Source: Magnaporthiopsis rhizophila (Eukaryota > Ascomycota > Sordariomycetes > Magnaporthales > Magnaporthaceae). Taken from it: a stretch of 64,000 bases of DNA. A program made the translations under genes and the position numbers. Under the pieces are notes generated by a model. It ran no database searches. It was not told where the DNA came from and worked only from the letters and a program-made list of their open reading frames with translations. The DNA lies in contig PYSS01000107.1 in NCBI GenBank assembly GCA_003049465.1, forward strand, positions 62,001 through 126,000, given 5' to 3'. Below, piece after piece: positions 20,300 through 34,324 of the stretch; positions within the stretch are counted from its first letter, which is position 1, and every line of letters starts with the position of its first letter.

Positions 20300-23200
20300 A
20301 ATATTAACTTTTTACCAAAAGCTTTCTGCTGGTACTTCTTAAAAATTTTTGGTGCACCTTTTAGGTTTGTTTTTTTTTCCAAATATTTTTTTTAATTTTG
20401 TACCCTGCCTATTTAACTAAATAATGCTAGGTTTTATCGATAATTTTTTTGTTCAAAATTTTTTTAATTTCGTATTTCTATTTTGGATTAATTTTTATTA
20501 ACTTATTATTTTTAAACCCTAATAATACTGGTTTAAACAAATCGATATAAAAAACCGGGTGGTTATATATGGTTAATAACAATTAAAATTTATAATTAAT
20601 ATTAAAAATTTTCCTTAAAATTTTAAACGGTTTTAATTTTTTATGGTTTAGCTTATTATTTAATTGTTTTATTTTAATATTATATCAAAAAAAATAAATA
20701 TTATTCCCTTTTTTAAAAATCGGTTTTTCGATCTTTTTTTTATTGGCCTGTATAAATATGCGCTGTTGCAATTTTTTTAGTTTTGTTTAAAAATTTTTGT
20801 ATAGTTTGGTAAATTTTTTCACCTGTATTTCTATTATTAAAGTATATACTTCTGCCTTAAATTTTTTATATATTATAAATATATACCCGTAATTTGTATA
20901 AAACGGCATAATCCCCGTACTTTTGTGCATTAAATTATTATATGCAAATTAAGCTATAGGGAATAATTATACCTAATTATTTTATTTATAATTAATAAAA
21001 TAATATAAATACTGTTTTATAATTTGGTTTGTTCGTTTTGTTTATTTATCTGTTTAAAAATAATAAACTGTAAAAAAGGTATATTTTGCACCTAAATTTG
21101 TTATAAGCTGTTTTTAAAATTTGCTATTAAACAATTTGTCCCGGTTTAAAATTATACGATCCGGCATTTTATATTCCGCAATTATATTCCGGATAAAAAT
21201 ATAAATTAGGTTTATAACCTTTATATTTTCCTTAAACGGCAAGTATATGGTATATTTGGTAAATCGGTCGACCACCACCATAATATTATCGTACTAAACA
21301 TTTATAAAGGGTTTTTTTAATTTGGATAGCCCCGTAACAAAATCCGCTATAACTTTTTGCTATGCTTTGCTAAATATTAGCAAAGGTTGCAATAATTTAT
21401 AAGGTTTATACCTGTTAGTTTTATTTTTTGCATAATTTTCGCAATTTTTAATTATATTTTATATTTTGGTATAAATTTTTATAAACCTATGGTGCTGCCA
21501 AAACCTTTTCCAAATTTTAGCAACCCCCTGGTATTTATTAATCTTTTGGCTATAAACCTGCTGGATTTTTTCTGGGGTTTAATTTTTCTGTTGGGTTATT
21601 TTGGCCAACGCCCGCTGTGCCGGAATCAGGGATCTGTTTGGTTTTTTAGCCAAAATTGCGCATATTTTTAATGGCATATTTATCTAATAGTTTGGTTAAT
21701 AATTTAAGGTATTTATTTGGCCATTTTTTAATTTTTTCTTAACCTTAATTCGAAGGTTATAATTTTGAAAAAATTAGCTTTATTAAATTTATCTTTTATT
21801 TAGTATTTAACTAATAATAAATTGTAACAGGTTTTTATAATCGGTATATATTATAATTTAATGGTTAGTTTTCCACAAATACACCCTTTATTTTTCCAAA
21901 ATTTTGATAATAGCAAAAAGCTTTTTATCGTGGATCTAATAATTTAGCTCAGGTCTATTTAGTTTTTGTAAAAAAAATGCGCAAAAATGCAGCCTTTTTT
22001 GATCGTTTCGCTATTTTAGCTATTTTTCAATAGCAAAATCCGATATATCGATTTTAACCTTAAAGGGTTTTTTTAGGTTTGGCATTATTAATATCGGTAT
22101 TTGGATAATAGCTTTTTTTAGCAAATCAAAAACTATTTATTTTTATATTTTCTAATAAAACTGGGTATTATTTTTGGTAAAATCCGTAAATAATATAACC
22201 TTTTTGTTAAAATTTCGGATAAATTTTCGGTAAAAGTTCAAAAATCCCAAAAAACCTTGTACTTTTTTAACCGTGGTAAATATAAGCCAATTTTTTACCG
22301 CTTGTACCTTTTTGGGTTCCATCCAAACTTTTCTTTATTTAATAACAAACCCAAGGAAAATTATTTTTAAAAAATATTATATGCATTTATCCGGGTTAAC
22401 CAAAAGTTTTATATTTTGCAATTTTTGTAACACTTTATATACATATTATTTATGCTTTTTTAGCATATTTGAAAAAATTAAAATATTATCCAAATATATA
22501 AGGGCAAAAATATTAAGATATTTTTGTAATATATGATTAATTATTTATTGGAATATGGCTGGTGCATTGGTAAATTCAAAAATTATTACCAACAATTCAA
22601 AAACCCCAAACTTGGTTTAAAAAGCGGTTTTTTATTTATCACCTTTTTTAATCCTTAATAAGCTATAAGCTTTGTATAAATTTAAAACTGTAAACCACCA
22701 ACTTTTTCCAAGCCTATTTTTAAACTTATTAATCAGGAATAAAAAGTACCAATCCTTTATTATTTTCTAATTTAACAAACGGTAATCGATATATATCCGT
22801 TCTTTCCCGTTTTTTTTAGGAACAAACAAAATTTCATATCCTATAAAAAAATCGGAAAATTTAATAAACCGTTTTTTAACTTTTTCTTTTAATTATTTTT
22901 ATAATAGCTTTTTTTACCAAAGGTTTAATTGGTATAATTTTTAATATTTAAATTATACTTCCGGTTTAAGTTTAATTTTATAATTAAACGGTCCGTATTT
23001 TGGTAATACCATTTCCAAATTTTTCTGGAACAATTTCCAATATTTGTAATATTTTTCAGAAATATTTTTAAATTTTTCTTTGGTAATTTTTTGTTTATCG
23101 GGTTCGTTAATATCCGTATTTATTAATACTTTGGTTAGTATAATTTGCCAGGGTTAATTGTTATATTCTGCCGCTATTGCAGTTATTTTTTCTGGTATCC

Positions 23201-23700
23201 GATCCTTATTATCCGGGGCCTGTAATTATTAAATTTCCCTGCTAATTAATAATAATTTTCTCCATTAAATTTGTTTAATAATCCAATTTATTAAAGGATT
23301 ATATTTTTTAAATTATAAAAAGCCTAAAATCAGGTTTTTTTTTTTTGTATTTATAATATTCAGGGTTATTTTGCAAATTTTTCCCAGGAATCGAAATTTG
23401 AAATAATTAATTTTAATATCGATCCTTTTTTTATTAAATGTAATTAGCTTTTATTTTATTATTATAAAATTATATGGTTCTTTTTTTAATATATTGGAAT
23501 GCTGTACTTTTTTATTATTTTTAGTAAAAAATAATTTGTTTGGGCTCCGTAATCGATTATGGTTTTTATTTTTTGTCCTTTTCAATATATTATTATTTTG
23601 ATATATTTATATTAGTTATTAATTATTATTATTAGGGTTTTTGCCGGTTATTATTATTTTACCCGTGCCTTTTTTTCGGGTGGACCCTTTAATTTTTTGT
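20300..23700 (-). pseudogene. X1 pol remnant (RT, RNase H, integrase, chromodomain)
   Basis: Minus-strand translation around 22.3-22.5 kb gives YLDNILIFS, KVLQKLQNIKLLVNPDKC and IFLGFVI in the right order and spacing for Ty3/gypsy reverse transcriptase. Farther along (about 21.0 kb) KQINKQNEQT fits the integrase 'HPQTDGQTER' motif. The catalytic Asp to Asn change and many TAA/TAG stops show the gene is dead. The limits are approximate. X1, X2 and X3 agree in gene order. Confidence 0.75.
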
Positions 23701-24299
23701 TTGGGGTGCCCTTTTCTGGTCCCCGGTTATTTTTGTTAAACAGATAAACTTATCCGTTCAGGCTTATATTTTTTTTTCCATATGGATTTTGCATTCCGGC
23801 TTTCCGTATATCCAATATATGAAAATTTTTGTTATGCATATTATAAAATATATTAGTAATAATTTAAAAATTGCTATAAAATTTTTATAATTTATTTTTG
23901 CTATTTATTATTTTGGAAATTGGTATTTTTATTATGGGTATCGCACTGGTTTTTTTCCTTTTTTTTATGGAAAAAAATTATGCTTTAATTTTTTAGCTAT
24001 ATATTATTTGCAATTATTATATAAATATTTGGCCCAAAATAATTTATTATAATATTTTGCATTAGGATTTATATTTTTATAATTTAGCATATATGATTAT
24101 ATTAACCGCTGGTCCAGGTTTAGGATATTTTTGAATAGTGCCCCGTAATAAATAACCGATTGGTTATTTTTTAACCAATCCAAAGGTTTATTTTTATTAT
24201 TTTGCGCCGGTTTTTTGCGTACCAAACCTTTAATGGGTTTAGGTTAATCCCAAAACTATCGGTTTATTTTTAAAAACCTAAATAAAATATATGCTTTCC

Positions 24300-25900
24300 G
24301 TATTTTTTTTTTGGTTATAAGGGGTTATTTTTTTATATCGATCAGTTGCTAATTAAGGTTTTGCTGGAGTTTTTTAAAATCGACCATATATTGTTCCTTG
24401 TTAGGTTTTTTGTTATTAGGGCCTGCTTTTACAGTTTTCCAGAATTTTATCAGGTCCAGCTTTCCTTTTTGGGCTTATAATAAATATATTTGGCCCAAAG
24501 ATTATTTTATTTTTATATTTATATTTGGGTTTTTTTCGGGGTTATTAATCAAAGTGTTCGATACGCCTTTGCTCCGGACTAATTTTTCGAGCTTCCTGTT
24601 TTGCTTAGCAAGTTTTTCTATTATTGGTATACAGTTGCTGCAGCACCTGATTTTTTTAAATTCCCTCGAAATTTGAGCTGTTATATTGTTTTTTTTTCGG
24701 ATATTATAAAATTGGTAATAATGCTAATTTTCTTTTTATTATTAATCCGAAATTGGCCAATTTGTTATATTATAGCGAACTATTAGTTGGGGTAATATTT
24801 TATAATATTTTTATCGGAGTAATGGACCATATAATTTTTATCGAAATAATAAGTTTAGCTAAATAATGCTCCGAAATATAGGTTTTTGATTATTGCTTAT
24901 CCAGCTATTTTGGGTAAGTTCGGGATTATAAGCTTGTAATTTTTTGGTATATTTTTTCGATATAAAACAGCTGCCTATTGCTTTTTTTGCAGACAATCCT
25001 TTTTAATGTGCCTTTTTTTTTATATTTAAAATATTTCCTATTTTTCGGGCTTTTAAATCTGATATATTTTTATTTTTTGTATTGGTATATAACTCCTATA
25101 CTGAAATTTATAAATTTAAAATGCATACCGTAAACCATGGATTATTATTATTTTGTTTTTTTTTAATTAGTTTTATTATTTTGCGCTATTAGTTTAGTTT
25201 ATTGGGCTTTTTTTTTCAGGTATTATTTATATAATTTATTATTAATACAAATAACTATAATAATATAATCGACAAAATTTTCAGGCTATTTTTATTTGGA
25301 TAATTCGTTTTTTATATTATTCTTTAGCTTTTGATAAAGCTAGGTTATTTTGGTATTTTTTATGCAATTAAATATATTAATAAATTGCTGGAACTTGGAA
25401 ATATAAATTAATATGGGGCCTTTTTACCGGAATTAAAGCAATTCCCTTTCGGCCACCCGCTTTTTATTAATTTGTTCGAAAATTTTGGCGATTTTTTCTC
25501 CAAACTTTTTAAAATTGGCGAATACCAGCTTGGTTTTCTCCTTGGATTTATTATGCCCCTTTAAATAATTGGATCAAATAGGTTTAAACCAATCCTTAAC
25601 TTTGCTATCCAGGCATATGGCTATATAAGCAACTTTTTATTTTTCCCGCTAAAAATAATCTTAATAAAATAAAAAGTATCTTTTGTATTCGGTCAGAAAC
25701 ATTTTAATTTTGCTTTTTTTTTTATTATATTTATTGGGCGAAAAAAATTTGTAAAATTTATCAATAATATGGGGCTCGGCCTGAACTTTTTTAAATTTTT
25801 CGATTTCCGCAATAAATGCTTGCATGGCCGCCAAAAAATTGCTGTACAATTTGCCAGCAATAATAATGCTTTTGGGTTTTTTGCCAATGATTAATATAAT
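24300..25900 (-). pseudogene. X1 gag remnant
   Basis: Fragments on the minus strand at 25661-25887 (for example FLAAMQAFIAEIEKFKKVQ) resemble the Gag N-terminal region of Ty3/gypsy elements. A matching fragment lies in X2 at 42834-43031. The sequence downstream to about 24.3 kb is too decayed to follow in one frame. Confidence 0.5.
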
Positions 25901-25948
25901 TGCTACTGCTTATTATTTTCGGTAAATACTAAACAGGATCAATCAAAA

Positions 25949-26438
25949 TATTACAAACGGTTTTTTGCTTTTAGGGTAGGGTACATTAAAAAAGGTATTA
26001 AGCAGTATGATTTTTATAAGGTTATTTTGTGCTAAAAACTGGGGTAATAATAAAAGTTTCAATTATTTGCCCAAAGGGATATTTTGGAGCTAATTTAGAT
26101 TAATTAATGCCAAAACCTCAGTTACGAATTACCTAATACAGTAAAAAACTTTTATTTTATATATCCGTAATCCTTCCGTACCAAACCTGTGCTATATTTG
26201 TTATATTATATAGCGAATATATCATTATGCTATATTTGTTATGTTATATAATGAATATATCACTGTGTTATATCTGTTATATTATATAACAAATATATCA
26301 CCCGTGTTTAGGTAAGTGCCTAGTTATGTGATTCCCTATCTGCCTGTCCTTAGTTATTCGGCCCTTGGCCTTTATAACTGCGGGGTAAAGGCGTCCTGCT
26401 GGGGGTTGGTCCCAGCCCTTCTGCCCCCTGCCAGCTGT
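25949..26438 (-). repeat. X1 5' LTR
   Basis: A 490-bp LTR starting TATTACAAACGG and ending GGTCGTAACA. It has the same internal tandem units near 26190-26310 as its partner at 19078. Its right part keeps more G and C (CCTGCTGGGGG...) than the rest of the element. Confidence 0.88.
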
Positions 26439-26443
26439 GGTCG

Positions 26444-26545
26444 TAACAAAATATCCCTTTATATATTTGTAATTCTTTTGTGCTATGCCTGTGCTATATG
26501 TGCTATATTTATAGCTAATATAGCCTGTGCTATATATGCTATATT
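26444..26545 (-). repeat. X4 5' LTR, piece 3 of 4
   Basis: 102 bp of X-family LTR sequence lie between the right target duplication of X1 and the left target duplication of Y2 (ATATT, 26541-26545). It includes GTGCTAT-type tandem words of the X LTR. Confidence 0.75.
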
Positions 26546-26844
26546 TGTCGGAATAGGCATTCTGTGCGCGTGCGATCCGGAAAAGGAGAACGGAATAAAG
26601 GGACCCTCTGGGCCCCTTTGGATCCCGCACAGGCCAACCGGCCTGTGCGGCTAAAGCGGCGGATCGCCCTTTGGGCGATTGCCTCCGCGCAGATAAAAGG
26701 GCAGTCCTTTGCCTTTCCTTAGGCAGATAAATTCCTTCCTCCTTATACATAATAATAGGATTTTTCCAAATCATAAAAATTGTTATTCACCCCTTTTGGA
26801 AATTTTCGAGCCAATTAAACAAAAGAAACCCTTTTTTACTAATA
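26546..26844 (+). repeat. Y2 5' LTR
   Basis: A 299-bp LTR beginning TGTCGGAATAGGCATTC and ending ACTAATA (decayed GCCAACA). It contains the GC-rich hairpin block. Confidence 0.9.
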
Positions 26845-27399
26845 TTAATTAGTATTATTAAAAAATAATACAAATAATTAAATAAAATATTTAGCGTTAA
26901 ATATTTATCCGTCGGATTTTTAAAATTTAAAAAAAGGTCGGTAAAAAATTTAAAAACAAAAAAACGCCCTTTTTCCGTATAATAACATATTTATTAAACA
27001 AATAAATCCTTTTTTTTTGGCCCGCGCTACCCAATAATTAGGTTAAAACCAGTTAAAAAAATCTCACAAATTTAGAAAAAAACGTTATATAATCCCCGGA
27101 ATAAATTAAATTATCAGTTTTTAAATTTTTAAAAGCTTTTGAATCAGAAAATCACCCCGAAATAAATTTGTTTATTCACCCACCAAAATAATAACCATAA
27201 TTATTCCAATAAAATTTTAACAATTAAATAGGTACTATTAATAAAATATTTGAAATATAAAAAAACAGCTCCAAAAAGGACTCCGATCAAAAAAAAACCT
27301 ATCCTTCGAAAAATATCACAAAACTATTTAAAAAACTGGGTTTTTCCCAAACTTTTATAAATTTTTATAACAAAAATTTTTTTAATAAAAAATTATACC

Positions 27400-28930
27400 C
27401 TAAAAAGCTTGTTTTAAACCGCTTTTAACGATTAAATTAATATTTGGATTATTAAATTTATATTTAAAAACTGCCAGCAATATAATAAATTTTTTTTTTA
27501 ATTTTTCTCGAGGATTTTAATAATTTAAACCTTATATATATGGATCGGCTAAATGCAAAAGCCCCAAAAATATTTATCAGATTTTTAATAAATTGCAAAA
27601 TTATTATTCCTAATAAATTAAACCTAAAAAATTTAAAAAAATTGGATTTATTATTAACCGATACAGATAATACCCAAAACCTGGCGATCAAAAAAGCAAT
27701 AAAAATTTTAATAACAAATTATTAAAACAAAAACAAAATTTTTAAAATTGCAATTTTGCTTGCAAAATTATCGGTCCAAATAAAAATATATAATTATCAA
27801 ATTAACAAAAAGCGGTTAACCGGAAATCCTTAAAATGGATTAGCATATAAATTAAAACGCAATAATCATTTTTATAACGGAACAATTTATTACCAAAACA
27901 AAAACCCGGCCGAAGCACTAATCCCTTTTTTTAATCCCTAAACCAAAATGGCAATTTCCGGATAACCATTTCCCTAATCCCTTTAAAAAATGCTATAAAA
28001 ATCAGATTTTGGCAACCCTGCAATAGCTATTATCCAAACCAGGGATTAATTAATTAGTTAGGGTTTATTTCCCTGATCCGTTAGATTAGAAAAACCGGTT
28101 TCCAGCTATAAAAAATTATATATCCGGCTATTACCACCAAAAGTTTTTGGCTTATAAGCGGGCAAAAAACCAAATAATTAACCCGTACCGTATACTTTTT
28201 TTGCTGGATACAGCCAATATACCGTTTAATATAAATTTAATAAAAATATTTAAAAATATATATAATAAAATATATAAGTATTTCGAAAAATAGTATAATA
28301 TTTAAATAATAAGGTTTTGATTTTTGCAAATACCTGTAAAATGTTTAGCATTCCTTTTTTACAATTTTATATATTTTTCCCACTAATTTTTACAGGTTAA
28401 GCCAAACCTTATTTTATCCGGGTTATAAATAGGCAATACACTTTTAAAAAAACCTATTTAAAACTTAAAAAATATTTTAATACAAAGGTTAATTGGTAAT
28501 AATATTATATAAATTAAAACTTAATTATATTCCAAATTATCAGTTTCAAAAGCACAAATACAGGCAAAAATAAAATAAAAATGCTCCAAACCCTTTTGGA
28601 TAAATTCCAAATTTACCAATAAATTTTAGGCCCCAATTATTAGCAAAATTATTAATTAATTATAAATATTTTTTATATAATTCAAAAAATGCCCAAATTT
28701 AAAATAGCCCTTTTATATCCAAAAAAAATGTTTAAAAATCTGGCTTCCCAGCTCCGCAGCATTATACAGATAAAAAAGAACGTTGTTATTTATAGCAAGT
28801 ATTTTATCAAATATAAGTTCGGAAAAAACCCCAAAAATAAGCATCGTACCGGTAAATAAAATAATAATAGCCTTTGGAAAAAGCACTTTTATAATTTCTA
28901 AAGCATATGCTAAATTTATACCAAACACAG
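27400..28930 (+). pseudogene. Y2 gag/protease region, decayed
   Basis: The plus strand after the leader shows short open fragments (27540-27725, MDRLNAKAPKIFIRFL and following residues) and a later stretch NPYRILFLLDTA near 28180 that may be the protease active-site region. No single frame is continuous. The region was assigned by position between the 5' leader and integrase. Confidence 0.4.
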
Positions 28931-29879
28931 CTATTATTTAATATAATATACACTGGAAAAATAATATAGCACAAAAAAGTATTAAAAAAATATTTGCCAA
29001 AAGCATAGCAATTAAATTTTTTTTTTGCCCAATTCCTCCTTAAATACAAAAAAAACAGCAATAAAAATAATAAAAAACCCGCAAACGATTAATAAGCCTA
29101 ATTAATATCAAAATCCAGCAATTAATCAAATAATAACAAAAAAAACGTTATTAATACATTTTGTTACCGCTGTTACCGCCAGCCACCTTACTAATAAAAT
29201 TTTCCGGTATTATATTTAGGCCCATTTTTCACAGCAAACAAACAAAAACCAGAACAAAAATAATCAAAAACAAGCATTATAACAGTACGTATTTTCCAAC
29301 GGAAACAAATAATACAGCATGCTTCCAAATATAAAAGCGGCCAAAATTTTAACCGCTAATTTTATATAATTTTGAATATTGCAATATTTTTTGCCTAATT
29401 TCCAATTAATTACTCGCAAATTTAAACGCCACATTTTTTTGGCTCAGGAAATACCCTATTTAACCTGGGCGAAATTATGCTAAAAATTTTGGTTGGATCG
29501 ATTATTTTTCATATAATCCCAACGCAAACCCTTTTCCTGCTATACCTTAAAAATATAAACTAATTAAACATTTGTTTTAATAATATATATAATAAATTTA
29601 TAATCAAACTTGGCAAATGCATTCCGATTATCAAAAAATCAGGCTACCCATAATTTTTTTAACAAAGCTAGCTATCTAAACGCCTTATATTTAACTAATT
29701 AAATAATTATAAAAATATTTTCCTTAATAAAAACAAAACTGAAATATTTATATAAATGTTTTGGTTATTTTTCTATTAATTATTTTTAGCATATATTAAA
29801 CCAAATAAGCCATTAGGCAAATCGAAATGCTTTGCAAATAATTAATTAAATATACCACTATTACCAAACTATAAGCTTC

Positions 29880-32560
29880 GCACCATAACGCTTTAAATTT
29901 ATGCTTAAAAATAATATCGATTTTAATTATAAAATAATTATTAATATTATATATTTGAACGGCAAACAAATATTTTATATAATCGATACAAATATTGCAT
30001 TTAGCGCAATAATATTCCTTAAAAAAAATCAGCCAAAAAAATATGGGAAATTTTTAAATACTACTGGTTTAATATTTACCTTGGCCCGCCTAACATTATA
30101 TTTTATAATACAGAAACCAATTTTGCTATAAACAAATTCCAGGTAAAAGCAAAACTTTTTAAAATTATATATTATTAGGTTTTAATAAAAGCATATTGGT
30201 TAATAAGCAAAATTGAAAAATATTATGGATTTTTTTAACAGGTTTATAAAATAATCAGAAAAAAATGCCCTAATATCCACGCCGATTTGGCGCTTTAAAA
30301 AGCAATTATAATATTAAATAATACTATAAAACCCAATAAATTAATCCTTATTTTCCTCGTTTTTAATGCTATACCGCAACTTAATAATAATTTAGTACCT
30401 TTTAAAATACAGGTTTAACAAGCAGCAATAATTACCAAAACGATAGCAAAATTACGCAAACTTTTTGCCAAACAAAAGGTAAATAATACCCTAAATATGC
30501 ATAATAACCTAAGCACCATAAAAATATTACCCAATTTTTTTGCTTTAAAAAATAAGGTTTTTATTTATCGAAAAAAATAAAAATAGCAAAAACCTTTTAA
30601 AATATTATTTGTAACAGAAAACAAAATTATAATAAATATGCCAAATGGTCCGGTAATATTTTGAAACATTATTTGCAAACCTTATTATAAATCGGAAAAG
30701 CAGCAAATAACAGAACCAAAAAAGCAGCCGGAGCCATTTAAATATCCAGCCCCAAACCAGCCGCAACTCCAAAAATAGCCTTACAAAAATACAAAACAGC
30801 AAATCAACAGCTCGATAAATACCAGCAAAAACGATTTAAAAATCGAAAAATTGCTGCTACCTTTATATAAATAAAAAAGGCCGCACAGGGTACCTAAACC
30901 ACCGGCACTTTTGATTATTGCACCAGCCGATAAACCGGCACCCAAATAATATAAATAACCTTAATATAACCCCAAAGCAGCAAACACCCCAACAGCATTT
31001 ATAAATACAAAAAAAACGGAGTTCATATACCTAATGCTTCATTATTAACAGGTTAAAAAAATTATAACCCTAAACAAACCCTTTAAACAGTTCAACCAAA
31101 AAGAAATTAGCAATTTACTGGCCAATAATATAATCAAGCCAATCAAATAACACCAGGTTAACAGATCAACAAAAATTTTCGGAGTATATATAGTTAAAAA
31201 AATCAAAAAAACAAATACAAACCCTTATAAAAAATTGAAACTTATAATATAAGGACATAATAATTAGGAAAAGTTAATATTATTTACCTAATCCCCAATA
31301 ATTATATAATATAATTAATACCTGATCCTTATATTTGCATTAACCCTTATAGTTATAAGGAACCAGCTAATAATTCGAAATATTAGCCAAATATATACCG
31401 AGGCCAAAACCGAATTACGAAAAACTGTTTACTTATACCTTTTTATAAAATTATAACAGTAATACCCTTTTAGAACCATATTTCGTTTAATTAAATTGCT
31501 TTACAACTTGGCTAAAACCGGATTGCATTAGTTTATAACGTACCAAAAGCATTATAAAAAATAACTGGATTGCTTTATTTCCAATTATAATCCCTATTTG
31601 TTTATTTCAAAAATCGGCAAAAGCTTTGAAATCATTGGTATGCAAATTAATAATACGCTAAATTTAAGCAGCAAAAAATTCATAAAAAAAGAAAAAATTG
31701 CCCTCCAAAAAGCAGGCTTTAAAGCCAAACCGAAATCCATTTTAAGCCCGGGTAACAAAAATTATTTTAATAATTGCAAAATTGCAATTGGTAAAACAAT
31801 TATTTGCATACAGCAAAAGGAATAACCAAATCAGTTTAAACTTGTGCCCCATAAAAATAATAACACCCAGCAATAATATATTATCCAATACGTATAAAAG
31901 GCATATATCAGTTTAATATGCCAGCCGGAAGCCGCTTTCAATTATTCCGTAACTATATAAACCAAAAAACCCCAAAATATAAATATTAAAAAACTTAACA
32001 AATATATCCATTAACAGATTAACAATGCGGATAAAAGCCTGAATTACGTCCAATTCGATTTATTAAAAACAAAATTATTTATATTTATGGACGGATCCTT
32101 TATTAATAATAAAAATCTCAATTTATAAATCAGTTTTGTGGTTATTTTTAAAGTTAAAACCAGTATAAAATAAAAAACAGCTTCCAAATTACCAGAAACA
32201 TACTATATTAAAGCTTTATCAAATATAAAAGGATAATACGGAGCATTTTTGCCAGCAAAATCTATAATATAATCAGCAAATTTAATATAGGCTATATCCT
32301 TAAAACAATGCTTTTAGCAATTAATAAAAAACTGGACCTGCCCTTTTGTAAATTAGTGATTTGCATTAACAGCCTTTTATTATATCAATGCCTTATCCAA
32401 CTGGGAATAATAATAAAAAAACGCCTTATAATAAATATTATAACTTTCCGCAAATCCTACAAAGGTCGGAAAATTAATAAAATCCGGTAAATTGCAGAAA
32501 TAAACAATCCTGCAAATGCTATAACCAAAAATTAGCCAAACAAAGCCTTAAAGGATTTTA
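29880..32560 (+). pseudogene. Y2 pol remnant: integrase, reverse transcriptase, RNase H
   Basis: Integrase: IIYLNGKQIFYIIDTNIAFSA (in part, near 29940-30010) fits the copia catalytic-core stretch ending '(V)D(T/A)ATAFSA'. Integrase C-terminal region: LRKLFAKQKVNNTLN near 30450. Reverse transcriptase: ISQIYTEAKTEL and GLHWFITYQ-like words near 31380-31530, then EIIGMQINNTLNLSSKKF (31630-31680), where GMQTDDT is expected in this fungal copia group. RNase H: FMDGSFINNKNL near 32090, and VICINSLLLYQCL (32350-32390). Asp to Asn changes hit the RT box and an RNase H Asp. Stops are TAA/TAG. Confidence 0.85.
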
Positions 32561-33179
32561 TCAGCTCCAATATAATAATAATCAAAATTAAAAAATAAAT
32601 AAAGCAAAATCAAGAATAAAAAAAAGCCAGGGGTTATAATAAATTAATTTCTTTTTTCTATAATAAAAGTAGCAAATCCTAAAAATATAGCATAATATAA
32701 TATGGAACTGTGCTTTTTATAATTAATAAAAGTAGCAAATAATATAATGCAAAAAAACAATATTATAATCTTTTAAATGCATATTTCCAAATCTTCTTTT
32801 ATTTTTTTTCCTCCTTTTTATTATACATTTTTATCAGAGCTGCAGTATCCCATATCCTTAAAACGGCTGCTTGGCCTGTAATATTACATTTTGCTTAAAT
32901 TATTATAAAAAAATTATTATTTATTTTGGCAGATAAATTATTTTTACCCTTATCCTTCTCGGCAAAAATTAACATTATTTTGCAAATAATCCTTTTTTTA
33001 TCAAATTCCTGTAATTAAATAATCCCTATTAATAAAATGCATTCCAATCACCTAATCCAGGGAACAAATTTATAACTTTCTTATAAACCTCTTCGCTTTG
33101 GCGCTATACTGTAAAAAATTTAAAAACCAAACGTAAAACCAAAAAAAAATTAAAAATAATTATTAACCTAATTTCACAA

Positions 33180-34324
33180 TTAAATTTTCAAAAATCGGAA
33201 AATTTATATAAGTTTGTATATATAGCCCGAAATGCATAGCCAATACCGCCTTTTGTTCGGGATTTGATCCCGGCAACCACTTTCCTTATTAAACTCCAGC
33301 ATTTTACCGGCCAAAATCGATTTAAAATATTCCAAATATAAAACCAATCTTAAATCCCCCTTTTCACCGCACCCACCAAAGCCTAAAATCGGCAGCTTAA
33401 TATTTTTACCGCTAATAATAAAATAATCGGAAATTTTAAAAACAATTTTGCCCTTGCCCTTTTTTTTTTAAAGGTTTTGGGCTTGTAATAATTTTTAAAC
33501 TGCTAAATAATAAAATTAATAACCTTAACCGGCTCCTATAAAAGCTATAATTATACCTAAACAAATTTTAACTGCTTAAAAAACACAAAATAAATTGTGG
33601 CCTATTTATATTACTCGGTAAAAGATTTATTTTAAAATTGAAAAATTAAAGGCTTAATAAATTCCTTTTTTTTATTATTTTTTTGCATAATAAAATTATT
33701 ATCAAACTAATTAATAAATTTGGCTTATCTATCCATCAAATTGCTATAATCTAACTGGCATTAAAAAACTGCTTTTAATAAAATATTAATTATTTGCCAA
33801 AAAATAATCCTTTTTTATTTAATGCAAAATTTTTTATCCTTCTTTTAATAATTGTTTAAAGGTTTAAATATAAATCCCAAAATAATACCCGTAATTTTAA
33901 TTGCTTATAATACTGCCACGGCAAAATTTATAATATTATCGGCATTAATTGGAAAAAAATTAACAATTTTAAAAAGGCCAGCTACAGGATTATATTTAAA
34001 ATTCTCGGTTGGAATAAAATCGGGATTCGGAACCGGAGCAAAAAACGGCTTATCCAAAACCTAAATGCACTTGGCTTCCTCGAAACAAAATATTAACGCG
34101 CTAATAATATCGGTATTAATTTAAAAATTATCTAACTAAACCGAAAGCATTAATATAGCCAAATTTTACAAAAAACCAGCTTATTTTTTAATTTAACCGT
34201 TATAAATAACAACCTTAAATTTGTTACCGCTCGATAAAAGATTATTAATTGGGCCCAAATTTTAAAAACAACGGTTTTTATGCAACCGTATAAAATTTAA
34301 TAATTTCCTTTTCTTACCAGCCAT
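33180..34324 (-). pseudogene. Antisense reading frame of Y2, opposite to pol
   Basis: The minus-strand frame begins ATGGCTGGTAAGAAAAGG (MAGKKRKL) at 34324. It runs toward pol, paralleling the frames in Y1 and Y3. Its start is 618 bp inside the 3' LTR boundary. Stops are of TAA/TAG type. A plus-strand chance frame across part of it (33852-34064) is a shadow. No domain was recognised. Confidence 0.5.

Larger units (their letters stand above)
19078..26438 (-). mobile_element. X1: complete Ty3/gypsy chromovirus-type retrotransposon, RIP-degraded
   Basis: The element is 7361 bp long with LTRs at 19078-19577 (3') and 25949-26438 (5'). A perfect 5-bp duplication AAATA flanks it (19073-19077 and 26439-26443). 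The minus strand encodes gag near 25.9-24.3 kb and then pol down to about 20.3 kb. The catalytic box of reverse transcriptase reads YLDNILIFS near 22467-22497, where YLDDILIFS is expected. It is inserted in the X4 LTR. Confidence 0.92.

Noticed and set aside
22273..22536. Plus-strand open frames in X1 and X2 (22273-22536, 39447-39794) that look conserved
   Set aside because: They are exact shadows of the reverse-transcriptase region, whose coding strand is minus (YLDNILIFS, LGFVI). Conservation between copies is only element homology.
26298..26774. Repeated open frame in the Y LTRs (SARRRSPKGRSAALAAQAGWP type)
   Set aside because: It lies wholly within the LTR, and shifted versions of it appear in most Y LTRs because the LTR escaped strong RIP. 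It is not a gene of the element.
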